Assembly: GCA_013203365.1 (NCBI GenBank)
Contig: JABMQG010000163.1
Coordinates: 1-6,557 of the forward strand
From: Planctomycetota bacterium
GTDB lineage: Bacteria; Planctomycetota; Phycisphaerae; SM23-33; FEN-1343
DNA length: 6,557 nt
Direction of reading: 5' to 3'
Below are positions 1-6,557 of the stretch, piece by piece. The translations under genes were made by a program, and so were the position numbers. Numbering within the stretch: position 1 is the first letter of the stretch; the number at the start of each line of letters is the position of its first letter. The notes beneath the pieces are model-generated. The model saw only the letters and a program-made list of their open reading frames with translations. It was not told where the DNA came from and searched no databases.

Positions 1-165
1 CTTTTCAACTGGTCCGGGCATGGTCTGATGGACTTGAAAGCCTACGACGCCTTCTTCCAGGGCAAGCTGATGGACTACTCCCTGCCGCAGGAAGAAATCG
101 ACAAATACCTATCGGAGTTGGACGGCCTGCCGAAGCCCGAGGTTCGCAAGAGCGGCAAGTGGTGA
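1..165 (+). CDS. trpB2: TrpB2-type tryptophan synthase beta chain, C-terminal end (5' truncated by window edge)
   Basis: Frame 1 is open from the first base to TGA at 163-165 and encodes the last 54 residues of a protein whose start lies outside the window. The peptide opens with LFNWSGHGLMDL, followed by a KAYDAFFQGKL segment and an acidic helix ending in RKSGKW. In the TrpB family the Ser of this motif contacts the pyridine nitrogen of pyridoxal phosphate. Classical TrpB1 proteins have SGRGDKD there, whereas TrpB2 proteins have SGHG, so the SGHG form and the short tail after it point to TrpB2. The family joins indole and serine to make tryptophan in the cytoplasm. A Trp replaces the more usual Leu just before the Ser. 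No trpA or other tryptophan gene is visible. The identification rests on 54 residues but the motif is distinctive; another fold-type II PLP enzyme is the less likely alternative. Confidence 0.82.
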   Translation, partial: LFNWSGHGLMDLKAYDAFFQGKLMDYSLPQEEIDKYLSELDGLPKPEVRKSGKW

Positions 166-239
166 GTTGCAGCCTGGCTCGGGAAGTTTTTTGCGGCACG
201 GTCGTCTTTGGGCCCGGGAAGATATGCGATTCGGGCCTC

Positions 240-246
240 GGAGGAA
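240..246 (+). promoter_or_regulatory. Shine-Dalgarno sequence that decides the start of the small Cys protein
   Basis: GGAGGAA lies 8 bases upstream of the GTG at 255. It is the only strong anti-16S match in the gap after trpB2, so it favours the GTG at 255 over the in-frame GTG codons at 159 and 162, which lack a comparable site. Confidence 0.7.
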
Positions 247-254
247 GCGCAACC

Positions 255-530
255 GTGGAGTGCGATATTTCCGAACATGATGAGCGGGCGCGCCGCTGTC
301 CGATGCTGGGACACGAGATTAATTTTAAATATTGCCGTTCGCCGGCGTCGGCATTGCCTTGTCGGAAGATTCTCGACTGCTGGTGGCTTTTATTCGACGT
401 GGAGGACTTCCTGCGTCGGCACTTCGATGAGGCGGAGTTGCAAGCCATTCTCGCTCCGCCCAGGGACAAGGCCGCGACCATCTGGGACCTGATCGAGAAG
501 GCCCGCGGCACCTGCGACCCTACGGACTGA
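255..530 (+). CDS. Small cysteine-rich protein of unknown function (91 aa)
   Basis: This reading frame starts at GTG 255 and ends at TGA 528-530. I do not recognise a function. The core, residues 14-53, holds four cysteines (C15, C27, C36, C42) spaced C-x11-C-x8-C-x5-C. They sit in a pattern with CPMLGHEINFKYC, LPC and DCWW, followed by an acidic-aromatic stretch (FDVEDFLRRHF). A second block, residues 66-83, reads like ILAPPRDKAATIWDLIEKA. C3 and C87 lie outside the core. Four regularly spaced cysteines suggest a small metal or Fe-S site, but this is inference. There is no signal peptide or membrane segment. From memory, short hypothetical proteins with a CPxLG...YC...LPC...CWW pattern occur in planctomycetes and sulfate-reducing bacteria, which supports a real gene; I cannot confirm that here. 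It follows trpB2 by 89 bases on the same strand and may share its transcript. The frame is also open back to GTG 159/162, which would add about 31 residues that look non-conserved in style. Confidence 0.72.
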   Translation: MECDISEHDERARRCPMLGHEINFKYCRSPASALPCRKILDCWWLLFDVEDFLRRHFDEAELQAILAPPRDKAATIWDLIEKARGTCDPTD

Positions 531-534
531 GGCG

Positions 535-567
535 GCCAGCGCAGCCGTTAAGCCGGCTGCACCTGGC
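535..567. terminator. Composite inverted repeat between convergent genes, possible bidirectional terminator
   Basis: A perfect 7-bp stem, GCAGCCG (541-547) with CGGCTGC (554-560), closes a 6-base loop TTAAGC. An outer 5-bp stem, GCCAG (535-539) with CTGGC (563-567), is separated from it by a small 1x2 internal loop. The structure fills the 17-base gap between the small Cys gene and addA and extends into the last codons of addA, with the addA TAA at the start of its loop. Being symmetric, it would form in transcripts from both sides. Neither side has a T-run, so it is not a textbook intrinsic terminator; it could instead be a 3'-end stabilising stem or chance in GC-rich DNA. Confidence 0.4.
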
Positions 568-3500
568 AAAGAGTTGCGTAGGGGCAAGTTCGGCATGCGT
601 GGTCGGCGCGTTGAGGCCAGGTGTTTGTCCGGCGGTACTCTGCAAGCTGATCGGCGAGGTCGGCCAGACGCCGCTCGGCCACCCTCGGGAGTAGTGCTTC
701 GGCCTCGAACGTGTAGGACAGGCCTGGACGAAGGAAGTACAAGGTGGCGGCAATGCCCTCGGCTGATGGGGCTGCGTCTTTTTTGAGGAGTCTGCCGGCG
801 GCTGCAGCGTAGATAAGCATCTGCAAGTGATATCGCTGGGCATGGTCGGTAACGTCGGCTGGTCGGATGCGGTCGCTCTTGTAGTCTATGATGCACCATC
901 GGCCGGCGTCGGTTTGGACGAGCAGATCGATCACCCCCTGGATTTCCAGCCTACCTATGGTCGTGAGGAACTCCAGTTCCCTAAGCCTTCGCTTTGCCCG
1001 AGTCAGCATCGACCACAGTTCGTGCCAGCGGAGCTTTTCGAGCATTTGCTTCAGGTCGGCCGTCAGGGGCGCGGGGTCCATGTCGTCTTGTTGGGCGGCA
1101 ACGGCCAGCCTGACGAGCGCCGCTGCCGGCTGGGGGTTGTCGAAGTCCAGGAGTTCCATGCAGCGGTGGAATATTGTCCCGGCCGCGGCCGGGGCGAGCG
1201 AGGGTCGTTGCGCAGGGGCAGGCTGGCCGGCCGGTTCGCCTGGGAGGGGGGCGTTGGGGTCACTGTCGAGAGCGACCTGGAGCGGCACGCGCAGCTCATA
1301 GTGCCAGTGGAAGCGTGCTGGGCAGAACTCCAGTTCCGCCATCGTGGTCGGCACCAGCCTTTCGATGGTGTACGACCGCACGGCCGGCAGATAGGGCAAG
1401 GCCTCGGGCGACGGCGGCTGTGCCGGCTTGGCGAGGGCGTCGGCGAGGGCATCAGGCGAGTCGCACCGGTCGTATAGCTGTTCGAGCAGGGACTGGGCGG
1501 TTTCCCGTCGCAGCCTGGGCGGTTCCACCGAGTTGACCAGGATAGTCGCGCTGCCGTCCAGTTCGATTTTTCCTGCCGACAGTGCCTGGCCGATACCCAG
1601 CGTGTCGTCGAGCATTCGCAGCGTCGAGCCGGGCTGGCCGAATCGGCCGTCGGCACCCTGCTCGGCGGCGCCGACGAACGCCAGATAGTCGCAGTGGCGT
1701 GTGGCGGCAACGTACAAGGCCCGGACATCCTCAGCCTGCTCGGCCCGGTGTTCGATCGCTTCGGCAAGGACACAGCTTTGCGGGGTGGGTTGGTCTTCGT
1801 CACCGTCTGAGCCGACCTTCAGCGTCAGACCCCACGTGCCGCTCACCCCTAGCGAACCGGAGCGTGGCCGGGGCGTATAGTTCAGATCTGCGAGAAACAC
1901 TACGGGGAACTCGAGGCCCTTGGCCTTGTGGATGGTCATTATTCGGACGACATCGCCGCCTTCGGTGTCGGTTGCCGCTTGTTCTGCGCGGATCTCGCGC
2001 ACGGTCAGCTCGGTGAGAAAGTCGATGAACTCCCGTAGCGAGGCCCCGGCCTCGTCGGCCGAGCGTGCGAGGGCCAGGGCACGGTGCACGTTGCCGCACT
2101 TTCGTTGGCCCTGGTGTTGCCCAAGCAGCGATGCGGTAAAGCCGGTTGCCGACAGGAGCATCTCGATCAGTTCGGCGATTTCGACTGCGTCCTTTTCGGC
2201 CAACAGTGTATTCAGCAGGTCCGCCGCCCACCGCAGCCGGTGGAAGGCGGCCGATCCCAGCCGATCGGCGAGTTGATCGTCGCCTAGTCGGTCGCGATAC
2301 GGCGGGGTCGTGGTCCTTGCGACGTGCAGGAGCGCGTTGTCGTCAAGGCCGACCATATCGCCGCGGAGAAAGCCCATCAGGGCCACGTCATCCAGTGGAT
2401 TGTCTATGGCTCGCAATGCGTTGAGCAGGTCGAACAGCTCCTGCTGTCGGAAGAGCCCGGCGCCGGCGACGACGTAGTGGTTCACGGCGGCCTCGTGAAA
2501 CGCCTCCTCGTACGGGGATGTATTCACGAGCCTGGGTAGAAGCACGGCGATATCTCCAGCGCGCACGGGACGCCATCGTCCGGCCAGAGCATTCCACACT
2601 CGCGGCTGGGGGTCGCGGATCATCTCAGCGATTCGGCCGGCCATTGTCTTTGCCGTCGCCCGGAGGCGGTCTAGTGCGTTGGCCCCATCTGGGCATCGAG
2701 CCAGGATGATTTCCGCCGAGTGCGCCGGCGGGCAGGCGGTGCGATTAGCCCGTAGCGGCTCGTAGGCTGGGCCAATCAGTTGAGAGAAGATACGATTTAC
2801 GACGGCCAGGCCGGCGGCGTGTGTTCGGAAGCTCAGGTCCAGGTTACGTCGCCGTCGCTGGCCCATCGCATCGCGTGCCGAGTTAAAAACCTCCACCTCC
2901 GCGCCGCGGAAGCGGTAGATGCTCTGCTTGGCGTCGCCGACGAAGAAGACCTTTCCCTCGGTCGGGTCGGGCCCGCGGCAGTCGACGGCGAGGTACAGCA
3001 GTTGGTGTTGGAGGGAATCGGTATCCTGGAACTCATCTATCAACAGGTGGTTGATTTCGGCGGCAGTTCGACGGCGGACATCGTCGTTATTGAGGAGCAG
3101 ATTGCGGGCCTCGACCTGCAGGTCGACGAAGTCCAGTACGCCCGAACGGCGTTTGGCGGTTGCATATCGCGAGATTGCGTCGTGCGCCAACACCGTCAAG
3201 GCCTGGAGGCACATGGCAGAATACCCGTCATTATCGTTGAGGGGTTGAAAGTAAACGCCGAACTGCTGCACTTGCTCGACCAACGCATTGAGTCTATGGC
3301 GGACTTGCTTGACAGTTTCAGACGAGCCCCACGCCTTGGCCGACCCGATCCCGCCCGGTCGGCTGTTCAGGTTGGCGAAATATTCCGGTTCGGGCGTCGA
3401 TGTGGCCGAGGCGATACGGTTAATAGCCGTCAGTTGTTCTGACATATGGACTGCGAGTTTGTCGTCGGCTTTGGCGCACGGCCAGTCGGCCAGTGCCTTC

Positions 3501-4204
3501 ATTTCCGCCAGCACGCTGCGTTTGTCCCAGTCCTGCCACGCTTGCTGCCGCATGAGGTCCAACCGGTGTCGCCAACGGTCGAGGATGTCGGCAGAGTTGG
3601 CGTAGTCGTCGGGCGACCATCGCCACCTTTCCTGCAACAGCACAGAGAGCATGGAGATGATTTGGTCGTATTTGAATTCATCCAGCAACGCACCTAGGTT
3701 TTCTTCGACGCACTCCAAGGCCGCCTCGACGGCGTCGGTGCAGGCGGTTTCCTGCAAACGGCGACGTTGGAATTCATCGGCAAGTACATTGAACGCCGGG
3801 TCGATTTGTGCCGCCACTGCGTTTGCGCGAAGCAGTGAGGCGCAGAACCCATGTATCGTGCTGATCCTCGCCTCGCTAAGCCGGCTGACCCATTCGCCGA
3901 GCATGGCCTTTTCGCCGGCCCGGCCGGCCGTGGCGAGCCGGTCAGTCAGCAGCGACGCGATCCGCTGTCGCATCTCTATGGCAGCCTTGTCGGTGAAGGT
4001 AACGGCCACCACTCGGTTGGTGGCGTCGGGTCGGCCGTCGTCGATAAGTGCCTTAACATACCGCCGGGTGAGTACAAGCGTCTTGCCGCAGCCTGCCCCG
4101 CTGGTGACGGCCATGCTGAGGTCGGTTCGCTCTATCCCGTCGCGTTGTGCGTCGGAGAGCGTCATCGTAGCGTGTGCGGCGTTGTTGCCTGGTGCGTCAG
4201 TCAT
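548..4204 (-). CDS. addA: ATP-dependent helicase/nuclease subunit AddA, complete (1218 aa)
   Basis: AddA is the motor and one nuclease of the AddAB complex, which resects double-strand DNA ends and produces 3' single strands for RecA. Superfamily 1A helicase motifs appear in order: Q-motif LSDAQ (16-20), Walker A GAGCGKT (36-42), Ia VAVTFTDKAA (66-75), Ib STIHGFC (115-121), Walker B LLIDEFQDTD (387-396), III VGDAKQSIYRFRG (422-434), IV LDLSFRTH (455-462), V MTIHKAKGLEFP (756-767) and VI VRALYVAATR (827-836). A C-terminal RecB-type PD-(D/E)xK nuclease follows, with H1013, D1093, the D1107-Y-K1109 core, and Q1128/Y1132. Cysteines C961 and C1204-x2-C1207-x5-C1213 bracket it in the layout of an Fe-S nuclease, which is unusual for AddA. 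A Pro/Ala-rich stretch (about 974-1008) separates C961 from H1013. The length is normal for the family. I chose the ATG at 4204 because an AGGAGG lies 6 bases upstream; the frame extends further up to 4348 but only inside addB. The gene overlaps addB by 8 bases and is predicted to be translationally coupled to it. No truncation or frameshift is seen. Confidence 0.95.
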   Translation of the reverse strand: MTDAPGNNAAHATMTLSDAQRDGIERTDLSMAVTSGAGCGKTLVLTRRYVKALIDDGRPDATNRVVAVTFTDKAAIEMRQRIASLLTDRLATAGRAGEKAMLGEWVSRLSEARISTIHGFCASLLRANAVAAQIDPAFNVLADEFQRRRLQETACTDAVEAALECVEENLGALLDEFKYDQIISMLSVLLQERWRWSPDDYANSADILDRWRHRLDLMRQQAWQDWDKRSVLAEMKALADWPCAKADDKLAVHMSEQLTAINRIASATSTPEPEYFANLNSRPGGIGSAKAWGSSETVKQVRHRLNALVEQVQQFGVYFQPLNDNDGYSAMCLQALTVLAHDAISRYATAKRRSGVLDFVDLQVEARNLLLNNDDVRRRTAAEINHLLIDEFQDTDSLQHQLLYLAVDCRGPDPTEGKVFFVGDAKQSIYRFRGAEVEVFNSARDAMGQRRRRNLDLSFRTHAAGLAVVNRIFSQLIGPAYEPLRANRTACPPAHSAEIILARCPDGANALDRLRATAKTMAGRIAEMIRDPQPRVWNALAGRWRPVRAGDIAVLLPRLVNTSPYEEAFHEAAVNHYVVAGAGLFRQQELFDLLNALRAIDNPLDDVALMGFLRGDMVGLDDNALLHVARTTTPPYRDRLGDDQLADRLGSAAFHRLRWAADLLNTLLAEKDAVEIAELIEMLLSATGFTASLLGQHQGQRKCGNVHRALALARSADEAGASLREFIDFLTELTVREIRAEQAATDTEGGDVVRIMTIHKAKGLEFPVVFLADLNYTPRPRSGSLGVSGTWGLTLKVGSDGDEDQPTPQSCVLAEAIEHRAEQAEDVRALYVAATRHCDYLAFVGAAEQGADGRFGQPGSTLRMLDDTLGIGQALSAGKIELDGSATILVNSVEPPRLRRETAQSLLEQLYDRCDSPDALADALAKPAQPPSPEALPYLPAVRSYTIERLVPTTMAELEFCPARFHWHYELRVPLQVALDSDPNAPLPGEPAGQPAPAQRPSLAPAAAGTIFHRCMELLDFDNPQPAAALVRLAVAAQQDDMDPAPLTADLKQMLEKLRWHELWSMLTRAKRRLRELEFLTTIGRLEIQGVIDLLVQTDAGRWCIIDYKSDRIRPADVTDHAQRYHLQMLIYAAAAGRLLKKDAAPSAEGIAATLYFLRPGLSYTFEAEALLPRVAERRLADLADQLAEYRRTNTWPQRADHACRTCPYATLCQVQPA

Positions 4205-6557
4205 CGTCGGCCTCCTGGTCCAGAGGCAATTTGACTGCCGTACGTGACGGGCTATACCGGCAGATTCTTCGCAGTGGGCAGCGAGTGGCGGCGCATTTAT
4301 GCCGACCGATGACGGGGAATTGCCCGGCGGCGATGCCGGCGACCGCATTGTGGAGGCGGGTCACTGCGTCGTCCAGTTGATCGGCGTACAGGTTGTTTTC
4401 TTTCAGCGCGCCACGATTCAGCTTGAACTCGGCCAGGTAGCGGTCCTTGCCGTTTCGGTTTCTTATGCCATGGAACGTCCCGCCGGCGGCGGGCAGGTGC
4501 GTGATCTGCTCGGCGGCCTTGATGTAGACGGTGAGCTGGACGGTGGCTTTCAGATCGGGCAACGTGCCGGTCTTGTAGTCGATAACGAGCGCCTTTGGCG
4601 GCTGATCGGGGCCAAGCAGGACGTCGACTCGATCGATTCGTCCGCGAAGACGGACCCGGCCAGCGGGGCCCGGCAAGACAATCGGCTCGGGTATGGACGC
4701 CTCGTCTGCGCTGCCGGAGGCGGTCATGCCGAAGGCAAGTTCCAGGTGGTGGACCCGTGCGGGTCCAGCCGGCAGTGCCGCCTGTCGGCGGAGGTAGTCG
4801 ACGATAGCCGAGCGAGTTTGGCGCAACTCGTTGTTCCACAGGCCCGTTTTCGTTTTTCCGGCGGCGGCGGCGTCCTCGGCGGCGATTGCGGCGTCGAGGG
4901 CGGCCAGGGTATCGCCGCCTGTGAGTTTTGCAGGATCGACATTCCCCGCCTGTCGTAGCGTCGCCAGCATACGCCGGAGTACGGCATGGACGAGCACCCC
5001 CCGCTGATACGGCAGCAGGGTTTCGTCCGGCTCGGGCAGCGGGGCCACTTTGAGCCAATGCTCGGCGAAGTATCGCCAGGGGCACGAGAGATAGCTATCG
5101 ATCTGGCTGGCGGAGAATACCATCTCTGCGGGCACCAGCCTGGCGAGCTCGGCGAGCAGGGCGGGATCGTCCACCACGCCGTCGTAGGCATCGCAAGGTC
5201 CCGGCAGCCATCTTCGATGCGCCGCCCAGAGGGGACCGGCCAATCGGCGAAGTGTTTGGTAATGGTCGCATCGGACTTTTTGAAGGGCCGGCGCCCATTT
5301 TGCCCAATCCGACCCACCGGCAGTGGCGGCCGTAGCAGCCAAGGCGGAGTTGAGCAGTTCCCGACGGCTTATGATTCGCTCGGCCGGCGGCGCGAATTCG
5401 GCGGGCGGCAGGGTCGTCACGTGCTCGGCCCAGCGGGCAATCGGGGCCATTAGCGCGTCGACAAAACCGCTGCGCTGCATGGCGCGGCCTGTGCTGTCGC
5501 TGTAGAGCCAGCTGAGCGTCAGCGATTCGGTCGCTCGGGAGATAGTCATGGTGAACAGCAGCATTTCCCGAGCGGTCAGGTCGTCACGTCCGGGCAAATC
5601 CATGCCCCGTCTGCCCCACGCCCAGCGGTCGACCTCGCCGATGAGAGACTGTTGGCCGGCTGGAGCGGGGAAGACGCCTTCGTTTAGGCCGGCAAGCCAG
5701 AGGTGGCAGACTCGCACGGCACGGGCGTCAAGGGCGCCGGCGACGCCAATCGCCCCTGTAAGCCTTGCGGGCGGGCACGTCGTGTCGCGTAACACAGCTG
5801 CGAGAATCTGGGCGAACTGCCCCGCCGAGAGGCGCCGGTCGCTGCCGGGCAATTGCCTCAGTGACGCCAACTCAGCCAAGACCTCATCAATGGCCGCAAG
5901 TGCCCGCAGGCCGGCGGCTGCGGCCTCGTCCGATCGGCATAGACGGGACTGGGGAGCCATCAGAGCGAGTAAGTTGCGTGTCCCCGAGGCCGCATCGGCG
6001 AGCGTGGCGTCTGATGCTACCGATTCCAGGCGGTCGAACAGCGCTTCCAACAATTTTCCCGCCCGCACGACGGCATTCGGTCCGAGTCGGGAGAGATGCT
6101 TCCCCAAAGAAGTGCCGAATTCGTCTTCGTCGTTTTCGTCGTGGGCGCGGCCAACCCGGCAGGCAATTCGGTTGATGGCGTTGGCGTAGCCGGCTCGTCC
6201 GGAGATGACGTTGCCCAAGCGGATGATCAATTGGGCAGTCGTGGCGTTGGATCGGTTGAAATCGCCCAGCGTTTCGGGGCTGAACATGCTGTTGGTTATG
6301 ACCGCAAGTAAATCTGCGGACCTGTAGCCATCGGCGGTACGGACAAGGGCCATCAGCAGTTTTGCCTCAGGCGTCTGCGCCAGCGGCGCAGCGACGGGCG
6401 GCGGGACGAGGTCCGCCTCGGCAAACACGCGTGCCAGCACGGGGCGGTACGAGGCGATGTCTCGTGCGACAACCAGCAGATCATCTGGGGCGGCGCCGGC
6501 GGTCAGATGGCGTTTTGCCCAACGTGCAATGGCCCGGCATTCGCTTTCCGCCCCGGC
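4197..6557 (-). CDS. addB: ATP-dependent helicase/nuclease subunit AddB, C-terminal 786 aa (5' truncated by window edge)
   Basis: AddB is the partner subunit of AddA. In this family it provides the inactive helicase-like half, Chi recognition and the nuclease acting on the other strand. The frame is open to the right edge; the 39 residues before the GTG at 6440 (for example a GAESECRAIARWAKRH stretch and an LLVVARD segment) read as normal AddB sequence, so the true start is outside and perhaps 250-350 residues are missing. Numbering from the edge, degenerate motor motifs include LAGLNEGVFPA (289-298 region) and the following EMLLFTMTISRATESL, which replaces the motif VI region. The C-terminal nuclease has H524, GRID ending at D642, D660-Y-K662, and Q674/Y678, all the residues expected for activity. 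Cysteines C492 (in SCPWRYF) and C755, C760, C766 match the four ligands of the AddB [4Fe-4S] cluster, but with x4 instead of the usual x2 between the first two of the C-terminal trio. The stop overlaps the start of addA by 8 bases. Whether a Walker A remains cannot be judged because the N-terminus is absent. Confidence 0.93.
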   Translation of the reverse strand, partial: AGAESECRAIARWAKRHLTAGAAPDDLLVVARDIASYRPVLARVFAEADLVPPPVAAPLAQTPEAKLLMALVRTADGYRSADLLAVITNSMFSPETLGDFNRSNATTAQLIIRLGNVISGRAGYANAINRIACRVGRAHDENDEDEFGTSLGKHLSRLGPNAVVRAGKLLEALFDRLESVASDATLADAASGTRNLLALMAPQSRLCRSDEAAAAGLRALAAIDEVLAELASLRQLPGSDRRLSAGQFAQILAAVLRDTTCPPARLTGAIGVAGALDARAVRVCHLWLAGLNEGVFPAPAGQQSLIGEVDRWAWGRRGMDLPGRDDLTAREMLLFTMTISRATESLTLSWLYSDSTGRAMQRSGFVDALMAPIARWAEHVTTLPPAEFAPPAERIISRRELLNSALAATAATAGGSDWAKWAPALQKVRCDHYQTLRRLAGPLWAAHRRWLPGPCDAYDGVVDDPALLAELARLVPAEMVFSASQIDSYLSCPWRYFAEHWLKVAPLPEPDETLLPYQRGVLVHAVLRRMLATLRQAGNVDPAKLTGGDTLAALDAAIAAEDAAAAGKTKTGLWNNELRQTRSAIVDYLRRQAALPAGPARVHHLELAFGMTASGSADEASIPEPIVLPGPAGRVRLRGRIDRVDVLLGPDQPPKALVIDYKTGTLPDLKATVQLTVYIKAAEQITHLPAAGGTFHGIRNRNGKDRYLAEFKLNRGALKENNLYADQLDDAVTRLHNAVAGIAAGQFPVIGRHKCAATRCPLRRICRYSPSRTAVKLPLDQEADDD
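4211..4216 (-). promoter_or_regulatory. Shine-Dalgarno sequence of addA, inside the end of addB
   Basis: On the - strand AGGAGG lies 6 bases before the ATG at 4204-4202, inside the codons for the QEA residues near the end of AddB. It fixes the addA start and supports translation of addA from the same message as addB. Confidence 0.8.

Noticed and set aside
211..237. 6-bp inverted repeat GGCCCG / CGGGCC with a 15-base loop after trpB2
   Set aside because: Stem too short, loop too long and no T-run; I could not support a terminator or regulatory RNA.
314..337. AT-rich patch resembling a promoter (ATTAATTTTAAATAT)
   Set aside because: It encodes part of the Cys-core segment of the small protein, and no matching -35 element or downstream start is evident.
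5..511. - strand open frame (168 codons) opposite the trpB2 tail and the small Cys gene
   Set aside because: Low-complexity Arg/Ser-rich translation and opposite to two better supported + strand genes.
2780..3442. Long + strand open frame (220 codons) opposite addA
   Set aside because: It mirrors the addA Walker B and motif III region; no recognisable family, no convincing start signal, and antisense to conserved helicase motifs.
4205..4348. Longer addA starting at 4348
   Set aside because: The extra 48 residues overlap the AddB Fe-S cysteines in another frame, look unlike AddA, and the ATG at 4204 has an ideal SD.
4299..4958. Long + strand open frame (219 codons) opposite addB
   Set aside because: It lies wholly antisense to a well-supported AddB nuclease domain; its translation is Gly/Arg-rich with no motif. 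GC-rich DNA commonly leaves such antisense frames open.
5548..6189. + strand open frame (213 codons) opposite addB
   Set aside because: Ser/Arg/Ala-rich translation typical of an antisense shadow, fully covered by addB coding sequence.
1..6557. Frequent GCCGGC palindromes throughout the window as a possible Chi-like or uptake signal
   Set aside because: They occur mostly in Ala/Gly/Arg codons as expected for GC-rich coding DNA, and being palindromic they have no strand bias as Chi would need.

Overview
The window is GC-rich and densely coding. It holds two gene groups that converge at about position 540. The left group, on the + strand, is the tail of a TrpB2-type tryptophan synthase beta chain followed by a small cysteine-rich protein of unknown function. 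The right group, on the - strand, is a two-gene recombination operon, addB then addA, and fills roughly the remaining 6 kb. addB is cut off by the right edge of the window. addA is complete.

Layout: 1-165 is the 3' end of trpB2. 166-254 is a short gap ending in a strong Shine-Dalgarno sequence. 255-530 is the small Cys protein. 535-567 is a composite inverted repeat between the convergent genes; the addA stop codon starts its loop. 548-4204 is addA on the - strand and 4197-6557 is addB on the - strand. addB and addA overlap by 8 bases (ATGACTGA), and an AGGAGG for addA sits inside the end of addB, so the subunits are almost certainly made together from one message. I see no tRNA, rRNA, CRISPR array, insertion sequence or integrase.

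Function: AddA and AddB form the AddAB (RexAB) helicase-nuclease, which processes double-strand DNA ends for RecA loading. AddA here has a full set of superfamily 1A helicase motifs plus a C-terminal RecB-family nuclease. AddB carries the degenerate helicase half plus its own RecB-family nuclease. Both nuclease sites look catalytically complete. The most interesting feature is that both subunits, not only AddB, carry the four-cysteine arrangement that holds a [4Fe-4S] cluster in AddB-type nucleases.

Organism: a GC-rich bacterium. The AddB-AddA order, the TrpB2 paralogue and the small Cys protein (which resembles hypothetical proteins I recall from planctomycetes and sulfate-reducing lineages) make a planctomycete or a delta-proteobacterial-type lineage plausible. 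This is weak inference; no phylogenetic marker is present.
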